Part shown: positions 29,613 to 39,056 of the stretch, piece by piece | Layout: each line of letters starts with the position of its first letter | Position numbering within the stretch: the first letter of the stretch is position 1 | Source of the DNA: Sphingobacteriaceae bacterium | GTDB taxonomy: Bacteria > Bacteroidota > Bacteroidia > B-17B0 > Aurantibacillaceae | NCBI GenBank assembly: GCA_947480015.1 | Contig: CANKBS010000002.1 | Coordinates: 62,001 to 126,000, forward strand | Reading direction: 5' to 3' | Length of the DNA stretch: 64,000 nt | The notes under the pieces: generated by a model | Seen by the model: only the letters and a program-made list of their open reading frames with translations | The model's database searches: none | What the model was told of the DNA's origin: nothing | Program-made: the position numbers and the translations under genes

Positions 29613-30671
29613 CTAGTTCTTTTTGTTGATAATGGTATTCAGAAACAAAAGTGTGAAAATGAGAATGACATAAAATACACCAAAGTAAAATAAGCCAAAT
29701 GAAAATTTCATCACCAGCATATAAGCCAATAGAATACCAATAATGCCAATCGCAAAAAAAAGAAGAGCTATTTTTTTTTCGTTTAAACCTTTAAAAAACA
29801 AATGATGCGTCGTATGATCTTTACCGCCAATAAAGGGGGAGTTACCTTTACGCAGTCGGTTTACCACTACAGTAATGGTATCGCTAAGTGGCAACAAAAA
29901 AACCAAAGCCACTATTACAATATTGGCAATTGGAAAACCATGTACCATGAGTGAAGTAGGATTATTCCAGCAATTATCAATTCCCATTACACCTAAAAAT
30001 AAACCTAAGAATTGGCTGCCTGTATCACCCATAAACATTTTGGAAGGATGGAAATTATAAACCAAAAAGCCACATAAGGCTCCCAAAATACCCAAATTAA
30101 GTGTTGTTGCATAACTATTAATATTGAACAGCGATACATTTACTGCCACCATAAAAAAACAAGCAATGATAGAAACTATGGTGCTAATACCATCCATGTT
30201 ATCGAGCATATTTACCGAATTCATTAAACCAACCACCCAAAAAAAAGTTACCAAATAATTCACAAATTGATTCTCAAAAATCATGATGCAATGACCGGAA
30301 AAAATAACAATGAGGGCACAAAAAATTTGAGTAAGGAATTTAAGTAAAGGTTGTGTGTTAAAAGCATCGTCGGCTAAACCCATTAAGAAGGCTAAAGTAG
30401 CAGCCATTAAAATGCCAATGATGTGCGAATTAAATCCTGCACTTTTATGAGGAAGAATAATAGTGAAAATAAAAGCAAATAAAAATACCACATAAAACGA
30501 AATGCCTCCTAATGAAGGTTTAGAATCGGAATTCCAACGAATTTGATGCTGATCGTGATTACGCATTCCTAGGGTTTGGGCAAAGCGCAGTAGGATATAG
30601 TTGATAAGCATTGAAAAGACAAAGCACACAATAAAAATGGTGGTAAGTATGAAATGGAAACTGAGATTCAT
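29613..30671 (-). CDS. Undecaprenyl-phosphate sugar-1-phosphate transferase (WecA/TagO/MraY family)
   Basis: Multi-TM; KPSLGGISFY, GLADDAFN, NMLDNMDGIS, FMGDTGSQFLG, KDHTTHHLF. Confidence 0.92.
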   Translation of the reverse strand: MNLSFHFILTTIFIVCFVFSMLINYILLRFAQTLGMRNHDQHQIRWNSDSKPSLGGISFYVVFLFAFIFTIILPHKSAGFNSHIIGILMAATLAFLMGLADDAFNTQPLLKFLTQIFCALIVIFSGHCIMIFENQFVNYLVTFFWVVGLMNSVNMLDNMDGISTIVSIIACFFMVAVNVSLFNINSYATTLNLGILGALCGFLVYNFHPSKMFMGDTGSQFLGLFLGVMGIDNCWNNPTSLMVHGFPIANIVIVALVFLLPLSDTITVVVNRLRKGNSPFIGGKDHTTHHLFFKGLNEKKIALLFFAIGIIGILLAYMLVMKFSFGLFYFGVFYVILIFTLLFLNTIINKKN

Positions 30672-30721
30672 TTTATCGTTTGTTTATCTAAACATAGTGT
30701 AATAGCATGACGGTATTTGAA

Positions 30722-31264
30722 CTAAAATAAACTTACAAAGTCTTTAATTTTTTTGCCTTGCAGATCCTTTTCGGATAATAAAGGGTTGTCGAGATTCCAA
30801 TTAATGCCAATATCGAGATCGTTCCATAACAAACAATCTTCAGAAGCCTTATTGTAAAATTTGGTGCACTTGTATGAAAATATGGTATTGTTCTCAAGCG
30901 TTGCAAAGCCGTGCGCAAAACCTTCAGGAATGTACATCATCCACTTGTTCTTTTCGGTGAGTTCTAAACCAAACCATTGGCCAAAGGTTGCAGAATTTTT
31001 GCGGATATCCACAGCAACATCGAACACAGCGCCAGTTATTACACGAACCAGTTTACCCTGAGCATGCGGATTATTTTGAAAATGTAAACCACGCAGTACA
31101 CCTTTTTGAGACAAGGATTGATTATCCTGAACAAAATTTAAATTTAAACCAGCCTGCAAAAAAAGATTCTGATTATAACTTTCAAAAAAATAGCCCCTTG
31201 CATCCTCAAACACTTTTGGCTTTAACACCAGAACTCCTTCTAATTTAGTTTTGATTACTTCCAT
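30722..31264 (-). CDS. rfbC: dTDP-4-dehydrorhamnose 3,5-epimerase
   Basis: RGYFFESYN, VQDNQSLSQKGVLRGLHFQ, GAVFDVAVDIRKNSATFGQWFG, YIPEGFAHGFATLE. Confidence 0.95.
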   Translation of the reverse strand: MEVIKTKLEGVLVLKPKVFEDARGYFFESYNQNLFLQAGLNLNFVQDNQSLSQKGVLRGLHFQNNPHAQGKLVRVITGAVFDVAVDIRKNSATFGQWFGLELTEKNKWMMYIPEGFAHGFATLENNTIFSYKCTKFYNKASEDCLLWNDLDIGINWNLDNPLLSEKDLQGKKIKDFVSLF

Positions 31265-31267
31265 GAA

Positions 31268-33697
31268 TTATTTCTTTTTTGTTTTATTATTAAATTTCTC
31301 ATCATCGCTGTAATAGCCGCTTCCATAACCGTAGCCATAACCGTAGCCATAACCGTAGCCATAACCGTAATTATAGCTGTAAATTTTACGGCTCACGTCC
31401 ACATCGTTTAAAACCACCGATAAATTTTTAACATGCGATTCGTTTTTCAAACGATCTAATATTTGGGTAAATTGTTTACGCGAATAACCGGCTCTGAATA
31501 CATAAATAGGATAATCGGCTTTTTGTATGGTAGCAATACCGTCGGTTACCAAACCTACCGGCGCATTATCAATTACTACATAATCAAACTGTGTTTTTAA
31601 ATAGGTCAATACCTCGTCGAGCTTGGCACTCAAAATTAACTCCGAAGGATTAGGAGGTGATGGGCCGGCCGTAATAAATTTGAGGTTATCCATCGGACTG
31701 TTCATAAAACAATCTTCGATGGGCGTGGTACCTGTTAAAATGGTACTCATCCCAATATTATTGGAAACACCAAAACCTTTGTGAATTTTAGGTTTACGCA
31801 TGTCCAAATCAATAATCACCACACGCTTTCCGGTAAAGGCCAATACACCTGCAATGTTAATCGCTACAAATGTCTTTCCTTCACCACTAATGGTAGAAGT
31901 AACGGAAACGATTTTTGTACCCGGAGTCGAATCGATAAAACCTAAATTGGTACGCACCGTTCTGAATGCTTCGGAAATTAAGGCTTTTGGGTTTTTATCC
32001 ACGATGAGTTGTGAAACCGGAATATCGTTGGGGTATTTTGGAATAACGCCAAGTAAGGAAACATTACCACTGGAGTATTTGATAATATCACCCAGGGTGT
32101 AAATTTTATCATGAAATAGATAACGAACAAATACCAGTCCGATGAAAAAATTAAACGAAACCAAAAAGGCAATTAGTAGCGCGTTACGCTGACTCGGTGA
32201 TACCTGAACACCATTGCCTTGTGCTTGTTCTAAAATAATATTTTTCGAAACATAACCGGCTCTAGAAATGGAGAATTCGGTTTTTTTTTCGAGCAACATG
32301 GTATAGTATTTTTCGCTGATAGAATATAAACGTGTTAAGCGCGAAAACTCCACTTCGTCTTCGGGTTTTTGGTTTAAACGTGATTTAAAATCAGTTGAAC
32401 GTTCAAGTAAACTTTTGTATTTGGTGCGGTATTTTAAACGAATGCCATCTAAACTTTCGATAAGTAGTTTTTTTTGAGTCTCAATTTGGTAGTTTATTTT
32501 TTTTATATTTTCCGAGTTAGGCGTTACCGCATAAAGCATGTTTTCCTTGTCGGTGAGCAGGCGTTGAATGTTTTGTGTAATATCTTTGATGATGTTCTCG
32601 TATTCGGTGCCCGACATTAATGAGATGAGCGAGTAGATGTCGAGTTTTTTATCTTTAGCGACACGATCCTGAATTTCTGAAATCATGCGCTCTTCCATTT
32701 CGGCCTTTAGCATCTGATCTTCCACAGTAGAATACTTCATCAATTCAGAATTGATGAGTTTATCGCGATCGTTGATTTTTTTGGTTTTTTTAAATTCCTG
32801 TAAATCGCCTTCAGTTTTTTTTAATTCGTTGTATACGATGCCTAATTGCGAATCGATAAAGGATAAAATATTGGTTGAACTTTCGCTTTTTCGTTCTACA
32901 TCGTAGGTTAAATACTCTTCCGTTATGGCATTTACAATATCGGTCGACTTGGCTGAATTCACATCCTTTACCTTTATCTGAATTGTTTTTGCCTGATCGT
33001 TAAGTAATTTTAATTCAACTTTACTTTGTAAAATGGCAGTAACCGCATCAACATCTGAAACAATAAAATAAAAAGCATTGTTTTCTTTAATCACTTCTTT
33101 AATCACGGGCAAGGCTATTTTCTCGTTGAGATAAACGTTCACATCAAAATCTTTTGTATTAAGCCAGGTGTTAAGTTCGAAGGGGTAACCTACTTTCCCT
33201 ATCCGTAAAACACCACCTGTTATAAACCCATTAAATTCAACATAAATTTTCTGACCAAAAACCGTACCGTCTTTTGAGTTTATTTTAACATGGTAAGGGG
33301 ACGAGTGGTATAACTCACTGTTTTTAAAAGTTCCCTCAGAAAAGTAATTCACGCTGATGTCTAACTTTTCGACCACCCTTTTTAAAAACACTTTCGAACG
33401 GATTTGCTCAATAGCTTCGGCAAGGATATTACCGTTATTACCCATATTACTGAGCTTTAAAATATCATCGGCTTTATTAGCGTCATTAATTTGCACAATG
33501 GCCCTTGATTCGTAAATAGGTTGCGAATAACGTAAATAAATGAAGGCAAAAGAAAATGAAATAATAAAGGCAAGAGCAATCCAGATGCGGCTTTTATTGA
33601 ATAAAAAAGCAATCACACCTATGTCAAATCCTGAACTAAACTTTTCAGTTATATCCTTGAGTTGATGGTTGGTTGACTCTACCTGGGGGTTAAACAT
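31268..33697 (-). CDS. Wzc-like polysaccharide chain-length/tyrosine autokinase
   Basis: Wzz domain; SVTSTISGEGKTFVAINIAGVLAFTGKRVVIIDLDMRKPKIHKGFG; Tyr-rich C-terminal tail YSYNYGYGYGYGYGYGYGYGSGYYSDD. Confidence 0.93.
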   Translation of the reverse strand: MFNPQVESTNHQLKDITEKFSSGFDIGVIAFLFNKSRIWIALAFIISFSFAFIYLRYSQPIYESRAIVQINDANKADDILKLSNMGNNGNILAEAIEQIRSKVFLKRVVEKLDISVNYFSEGTFKNSELYHSSPYHVKINSKDGTVFGQKIYVEFNGFITGGVLRIGKVGYPFELNTWLNTKDFDVNVYLNEKIALPVIKEVIKENNAFYFIVSDVDAVTAILQSKVELKLLNDQAKTIQIKVKDVNSAKSTDIVNAITEEYLTYDVERKSESSTNILSFIDSQLGIVYNELKKTEGDLQEFKKTKKINDRDKLINSELMKYSTVEDQMLKAEMEERMISEIQDRVAKDKKLDIYSLISLMSGTEYENIIKDITQNIQRLLTDKENMLYAVTPNSENIKKINYQIETQKKLLIESLDGIRLKYRTKYKSLLERSTDFKSRLNQKPEDEVEFSRLTRLYSISEKYYTMLLEKKTEFSISRAGYVSKNIILEQAQGNGVQVSPSQRNALLIAFLVSFNFFIGLVFVRYLFHDKIYTLGDIIKYSSGNVSLLGVIPKYPNDIPVSQLIVDKNPKALISEAFRTVRTNLGFIDSTPGTKIVSVTSTISGEGKTFVAINIAGVLAFTGKRVVIIDLDMRKPKIHKGFGVSNNIGMSTILTGTTPIEDCFMNSPMDNLKFITAGPSPPNPSELILSAKLDEVLTYLKTQFDYVVIDNAPVGLVTDGIATIQKADYPIYVFRAGYSRKQFTQILDRLKNESHVKNLSVVLNDVDVSRKIYSYNYGYGYGYGYGYGYGYGSGYYSDDEKFNNKTKKK
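31323..31370 (-). repeat. 12-bp coding microsatellite (ccataaccgtag x4) encoding (GY)n of the kinase tail
   Basis: Four consecutive in-frame 12-bp units. Confidence 0.9.
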
Positions 33698-33702
33698 GTT
33701 TA

Positions 33703-34452
33703 TTATTTAATGAGTTGTGACAGGATAAACACCGTTGTTAGTAGCGTTAAAATCGGAGCCACTTCCTTTGCAAAGGTTGCTACAGGTTTGTAACGAGGCT
33801 CCACATAAATGATATCCCCGGCCTGAACAATGCTTTTTCCTGCCGCTATCCCATCGATGCGCGAAAGATCCATCAAATACACAAATGGTTTTTTTGTGGC
33901 ATCGGGATTGTTACGAATGAGTTTAACCTTGTAGGCTTTTCCATCTTCTAAAATACCACCTGCACTGGCTATGGCCTCCAACACATTGGTATTGTTGTTA
34001 AACATAGACATTACCTTAGCAGCTCCACCATTTCCCGGAAAAACAATGATGCGTTTATTAGACACACGTAGCGTGAGATAAGGCTCAACATATAAGGAGT
34101 CGTATTTATCTTCAAGGTATTTTTCGGCTTCTTTTAACGTGAGACCTGCTAATTTTATTCTTCCAATTAATGGCATTTTTACATAGCCATCACTTTCAAC
34201 AATCACATCCAAATCGGTTCTGAACGTTCCGGTATTTTCGGTAGCCAAATCAATGAGCTTTAAGCCCTTATTGGTAAACAAACGGTATACAACCGCATCG
34301 TTTACCGCAATTTTATAGTCTAATCGGCCCAAGGAATCAACCAATTTATCGTAGGTAAAATCGTTGGGGGCTTTTAACATGATGTTAGACCTGAATATTT
34401 TACAGGACGTAAACATAACTAAAGTGCTGAAAAGTAGGATGATGTAGCGCAT
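33703..34452 (-). CDS. Wza-like polysaccharide export protein
   Basis: Lipoprotein signal; VESDGYVKMPLIGRIKLAGLTLKEAEKYLEDKY; SLBB-like GGILEDGKAYKVKLIR; AGDIIYVEP. Confidence 0.9.
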   Translation of the reverse strand: MRYIILLFSTLVMFTSCKIFRSNIMLKAPNDFTYDKLVDSLGRLDYKIAVNDAVVYRLFTNKGLKLIDLATENTGTFRTDLDVIVESDGYVKMPLIGRIKLAGLTLKEAEKYLEDKYDSLYVEPYLTLRVSNKRIIVFPGNGGAAKVMSMFNNNTNVLEAIASAGGILEDGKAYKVKLIRNNPDATKKPFVYLMDLSRIDGIAAGKSIVQAGDIIYVEPRYKPVATFAKEVAPILTLLTTVFILSQLIK

Positions 34453-34512
34453 AACGTATATACAAATATATTGTTTTTAGGTCTATCTTAAAAATAGGTT
34501 ATCCACAGCCTT

Positions 34513-36501
34513 TTACGAAGGGTATTCGATGCGGGCGTGATAAATATTCATTAACCGTTTTTTAAATATTTTTTTAATGGTTGTAATGTCCTTAAAGGTA
34601 ATGTCGGAGTTGATAAACTGATTATTGACGATTTTATAATCGATGATGTTATCAACCAAATCGTTAATACTTAAAGCATCGTGCACTTTTAAACTTCGCG
34701 AAGCGGCCTCTACCCCATCGGCTATCATTAAAACGGCAGTTTCTTTGCTAAACGGAATTGGACCGGGATATTTAAACTGACTTTCGGCAATCTTAGAATC
34801 GTTTCCCGATTGTTTAAATAAATGCAAGAAGTAACGCACCGAAGTGGTACCATGATGGGTACGAATAAAATCAATGATTGGTTCCGGTAACTTGTGTTTT
34901 TTAGCCAATTCAACGCCAATAATAACGTGATTAATGATGATACGAGCACTTTCGATTGGTTCAATTTCTTGATGCGGACTAAAACCATTGGCCTGATTTT
35001 CAGTGAAAAAATATGGGTTTTCGATTTTACCAATATCGTGATACATAGCGCCAGCTCTTACCAGCAAAGAGTTTCCTCCTATATAATAAATAGCTTCTTC
35101 CGCCAAATTAGCAACCTGCAAACTGTGTTGAAAAGTTCCGGGGACATCTTTAGAAAGGCGACGCAATAAAGGGTGATTAAGATCACATAATTCCAGTAAT
35201 TTAAAATCGGAAATAAAACCAAAGAATCTTTCGGTTAGGTAAATGAGTGGATAAGCCAGCAATACCAACATAGAACTAATAGCAAAGGGAATGTAAGATG
35301 TTAATTTTTTTACTGCCAAAGGAGTACCAAATCCTAATTGATAGGTAATGTAAACAAAAACATAAAAAAGAAATACCAGAGCGGCTGCGTTTAAAATTTG
35401 CTGCCGTTTGCGCATTTCAGCCACCGCAAACAAGGTGCCAATGCCGGGCACCAACTGTAATAAAATAAATTCCAGTTTATCGGGCATGAAAAAACTACAC
35501 TGCAAAATAATCATCAAAAACGTAAACAAAGCTGTTCTACCATCAAAGAAAACCCTTACCAGAATGGGCACCAGAGCAAATGGCAGGGCCATAATCATCA
35601 GCCCGTATTTATGAAAAACAAAAGAAAAAAACACGGCCACTAACATGAGCAAAAACAAAAAGGCCACTTGTTTATTCTGTCCGAAAATAGGCTTGCGGAA
35701 AAAAGCCAGAAAAAATAAAAGCACCATCGAGAGGATAAAGGTGAGTCCCCACTTAGCAAAAAACTTAATAAATGAGAACGAAATGTTTTGATTACGGAAA
35801 TAAAAATAGCGGTTAATGAGGCTGCGTTTACTGTTGGTAAGGGCTTCCCCTTGTTTTACAATAATCTGATCGGCTTTGATGGCACTTTTGTAAATGGAAA
35901 TTTGTTCGAGTTTGGCATTGAGATAAAGATTGGTTTTTTCCTTATTTACAAAATAATTAATAGCAAGATATTTTAAAAAATCGGGTTTAGGATTAACTTG
36001 TTTTAATTGTTCATTTATAAATTCAACCGCAGTTTGTACGGTATAATAATCGTAATACTGGGCCGACTCGGCGTAATTTTCGGTGGTAATAAAAATGGGT
36101 TTATTACGAAACTCGTCGTCCACTTTTTCAATCACTCCCTTGCTGTAAATACTGTCGAACAATGGTTTTAAAACAGTATAGGTTTTTGGATCGGAATAAC
36201 GACAGCGTTCGAGGTCCTTTATTTTGCTGTCTTTTTCGACATTATTATTTTCAAAAAATAAAGGCGCAAAACGTTTGAGTTGTTCTTTTTCGGAAGCAAT
36301 CTCTTCATCGCTTTTATTGATATAAAAATCCTGATCAGTAATCAGATCGGAATAAGGCCAGATGGCTGTAAAGGAATCCACCTTATGGCCTTTTATTTCT
36401 TTGTCAGGAAGCATTAATGACAGTAAAAAAGAGCAAAGTGCCACAATGATCATTTTAAAGATCAAATTATGCTTGGCTTGTATGTAGGATAAGAGATTCA
36501 C
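34513..36501 (-). CDS. 7TM-HD domain protein (PgpH-like HDIG phosphodiesterase)
   Basis: Extracellular 7TMR-HDED region, several TM helices, cytosolic PGTFQHSLQVANLAEEA...AGAMYHDIGKIENPYFFTENQ...IRTHHGTT. Confidence 0.9.
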   Translation of the reverse strand: MNLLSYIQAKHNLIFKMIIVALCSFLLSLMLPDKEIKGHKVDSFTAIWPYSDLITDQDFYINKSDEEIASEKEQLKRFAPLFFENNNVEKDSKIKDLERCRYSDPKTYTVLKPLFDSIYSKGVIEKVDDEFRNKPIFITTENYAESAQYYDYYTVQTAVEFINEQLKQVNPKPDFLKYLAINYFVNKEKTNLYLNAKLEQISIYKSAIKADQIIVKQGEALTNSKRSLINRYFYFRNQNISFSFIKFFAKWGLTFILSMVLLFFLAFFRKPIFGQNKQVAFLFLLMLVAVFFSFVFHKYGLMIMALPFALVPILVRVFFDGRTALFTFLMIILQCSFFMPDKLEFILLQLVPGIGTLFAVAEMRKRQQILNAAALVFLFYVFVYITYQLGFGTPLAVKKLTSYIPFAISSMLVLLAYPLIYLTERFFGFISDFKLLELCDLNHPLLRRLSKDVPGTFQHSLQVANLAEEAIYYIGGNSLLVRAGAMYHDIGKIENPYFFTENQANGFSPHQEIEPIESARIIINHVIIGVELAKKHKLPEPIIDFIRTHHGTTSVRYFLHLFKQSGNDSKIAESQFKYPGPIPFSKETAVLMIADGVEAASRSLKVHDALSINDLVDNIIDYKIVNNQFINSDITFKDITTIKKIFKKRLMNIYHARIEYPS

Positions 36502-36612
36502 ATTACAAAGAAAAGATTATTACTAAGCTAAATCGGTATATAAAGATAGGGTTTTAAACAGTAAGTTTTTAATAGTAATGGCCGCTCTTTAACTTGAATA
36601 AAAACTTTTCAA

Positions 36613-37326
36613 TCATTCCTTGTAAATTCCAAAAACCACCGGAATTTTATGCATGGCCGGTTTTATTCCCGTTTTCCACTGCGCAACGGTTTTAGCAAGC
36701 AGACTTTGGTTTGGGGAACAAATATCTTTGCCAATAAACAATTTACTTTGGGGAGATAATTGTTCAAGTAATAGTTCAAATAGTTGTTCGTTACGGTAAG
36801 GGGTTTCAATAAAAAACTGAGCCTGATCGTGTTTAAGGGCAAGTTGTTCGAGTTCTTTAATGCGTTTGGCTTTTGGACCTTTTTCAATTGGCAAGTAACC
36901 TATAAAGGCAAAGTTTTGTCCGTTAAACCCACTGGCCATAATGCTCAGTACGATTGAACTAGGTCCAACCAAGGGCACAACTTCAATCCCGGCCTGATGG
37001 GCCAGTTTTACAACCTCGGCGCCAGGGTCGGCAATACCCGGACATCCGGCATCGCTCATTAAACCCATATCCAAACCTTGTTTTAAAAAAGAAAGGAAAC
37101 CGGGAATCTCATTTTTTTCGGTGTGTTGGTTGAGGAGTGAAATTTCAGCCTCATCCAAGGTTTTGTATCCAAAGCGTTTTAAAAAACGCCGCGCAATTTT
37201 AGCATCTTCGGCAATAAATTTTTTTAAACCCTGCACTACCCTAATGTTATATTCAGGAAGGTAATTCTGTTCTTGCTCGTCACTAATAGGAACCGGCAAC
37301 AGATATAATTTACCAAAATGGCTCAT
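36613..37326 (-). CDS. RsmI-like SAM-dependent methyltransferase (tetrapyrrole methylase fold)
   Basis: LMSDAGCPGIADPGAEVVKLAHQAGIEVVPLVGPSSIVLSIMASGFNGQNFAFIGYLP. Confidence 0.88.
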   Translation of the reverse strand: MSHFGKLYLLPVPISDEQEQNYLPEYNIRVVQGLKKFIAEDAKIARRFLKRFGYKTLDEAEISLLNQHTEKNEIPGFLSFLKQGLDMGLMSDAGCPGIADPGAEVVKLAHQAGIEVVPLVGPSSIVLSIMASGFNGQNFAFIGYLPIEKGPKAKRIKELEQLALKHDQAQFFIETPYRNEQLFELLLEQLSPQSKLFIGKDICSPNQSLLAKTVAQWKTGIKPAMHKIPVVFGIYKE

Positions 37327-37384
37327 GATGTAATATTAAATAAAAAAAATTGTTGTTACTTTGTATTCGCTAAAATTAATAAAC

Positions 37385-37969
37385 ATGTTGGGTTTAAAAC
37401 TGGAAACTGATCCGCACTGGGTAAATATTGCCGAGCAAAACATTGAAGAAATATTAACCGATCATGCTTGGTGCGAGCAAAAAGCTGCCACCAATGCCAT
37501 TTCCATCGTTATTGGCTTTCCTTACCACAGCGATTTAGTAGATGAATTGCTGTGTCTGGCCAAAGAAGAACTGTCTCATTTTGAAATGGTACATCAGAAA
37601 ATTAAAGCCCGTGGCTTAAGCTTAGGTTTTGAACGCAAGGATGAGTATGTGAATGAATTGTACAAATTCATGCGCAAGGGACATAAAAAAGAAATTGTTT
37701 TAATCGATCGTTTGTTGTTTTCGGCCATGATTGAAGCCAGAAGTTGCGAACGTTTTAAGTTATTATCGCAACATGTTAAGGACGACGAGTTGCGTGAATT
37801 TTATCACGAATTAATGGTGAGTGAAGCCAATCATTATACCACTTTTATAGCCTTTGCGCGTAAATACGGTTCGGAAGTGGAAGATGTAAATGCCCGCTGG
37901 CAACAGTGGCTCGATTACGAAGCGGAAGTGGTAAAAAGTTATGGTAAACACGAAACCATTCACGGGTGA
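37385..37969 (+). CDS. miaE: tRNA-(ms2io6A)-hydroxylase
   Basis: DHAWCEQKAATNAISIVIGFP, CLAKEELSHFEMVH, MIEARSCERFKLLS, MVSEANHYTTFIAFAR; probable ATG at 37385. Confidence 0.9.
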   Translation: MLGLKLETDPHWVNIAEQNIEEILTDHAWCEQKAATNAISIVIGFPYHSDLVDELLCLAKEELSHFEMVHQKIKARGLSLGFERKDEYVNELYKFMRKGHKKEIVLIDRLLFSAMIEARSCERFKLLSQHVKDDELREFYHELMVSEANHYTTFIAFARKYGSEVEDVNARWQQWLDYEAEVVKSYGKHETIHG

Positions 37970-38062
37970 TTCAACACAGAGGAATAGAGTAACGGAGGAC
38001 ACAGAGCCTAAAGGGTACTTATTATTACAATTAAAAGTCTACCATATTTATATCAAAAAAGA

Positions 38063-39040
38063 TTGCCTGAATTTAAGAACATACTTGTTATTCAAACAGC
38101 TTTTATTGGCGATGCCATTTTAGCTTCGTGTTTACTTGAGAAATTACACCATCAGTTTCCAACTGCCGCTATTAGCCTGTTAGTGCGTAAAGGCAACGAA
38201 TCCATTTATAATCATCATCCCTTTTTAAAAGATGTTTTGGTTTGGAATAAACAGGAACATAAATTCAGAAACCTGTTTAGCTTATTAGTTCAGATTAGAA
38301 AAAACAAGTACGATTGTGTGATTAATTGTCACCGATTTGCCAGTTCAGGATTCTTAACCGGTTTTTCGGGAGCCCGTCACATGGCTGGTTACAAACAAAA
38401 CCCCTTTTCTTTTTTATTTAATTACTGCGTTAAACATACCGTAGGTAACGGTTCGCATGAAACCGAAAGATACACGCAACTGATTGCGGATTTTTCGGAT
38501 AAGGAGGTTTTTAAACCGAAACTTTATCCTTCAGTTAATGATTTTAAGTTGGTTGAAGAGTACCAACAAGTTAATTATGTGTGTATGGCTCCGGCATCTG
38601 TATGGTTTACCAAACAATTACCCGTCGAAAAATGGGTCGCACTTTGTAATGCGTGTCCTTCTTCTACTACCATCTATTTGCTGGGGGCACCGGGAGATCA
38701 AACGCTTTGTGATAAAATAAAAGCCGGCAGCAAACATGTGAACCTTCATATTCTGGCAGGAAAATTATCCTTATTGCAATCCTGCGCCTTAATGCAAAAA
38801 GCCGAACGCAATTATGTGAACGACAGTGCGCCTCTGCATCTTGCATCAGCAGTGAATGCTCCTGTAACAGCTTTCTTTTGCTCTACTGTTCCGGAATTCG
38901 GATTTGGTCCGCTTTCGGATGACTGTAAAATTCTGGAAGTAAAAAATTTAGACTGCCGCCCTTGTGGTTTACATGGCTTTAAAGTTTGTCCGAAAACACA
39001 TTTTAAATGTGGCCATTTAATGGACCTGAGCAAGGCGTAA
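38063..39040 (+). CDS. Glycosyltransferase family 9 (heptosyltransferase-like)
   Basis: ILVIQTAFIGDAILASCLLEKL, APASVWFTKQLPVEKWVAL, NDSAPLHLASAVNAPVTAFFCSTVPEFGFGP; TTG start as listed. Confidence 0.9.
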   Translation: MPEFKNILVIQTAFIGDAILASCLLEKLHHQFPTAAISLLVRKGNESIYNHHPFLKDVLVWNKQEHKFRNLFSLLVQIRKNKYDCVINCHRFASSGFLTGFSGARHMAGYKQNPFSFLFNYCVKHTVGNGSHETERYTQLIADFSDKEVFKPKLYPSVNDFKLVEEYQQVNYVCMAPASVWFTKQLPVEKWVALCNACPSSTTIYLLGAPGDQTLCDKIKAGSKHVNLHILAGKLSLLQSCALMQKAERNYVNDSAPLHLASAVNAPVTAFFCSTVPEFGFGPLSDDCKILEVKNLDCRPCGLHGFKVCPKTHFKCGHLMDLSKA

Positions 39041-39056
39041 TCGAAACTAGTCGCAC

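Noticed and set aside
30722-31264. Complete dTDP-rhamnose pathway
   Set aside because: Only rfbC is in the window; rfbA, rfbB and rfbD are not present, so no pathway claim is made.
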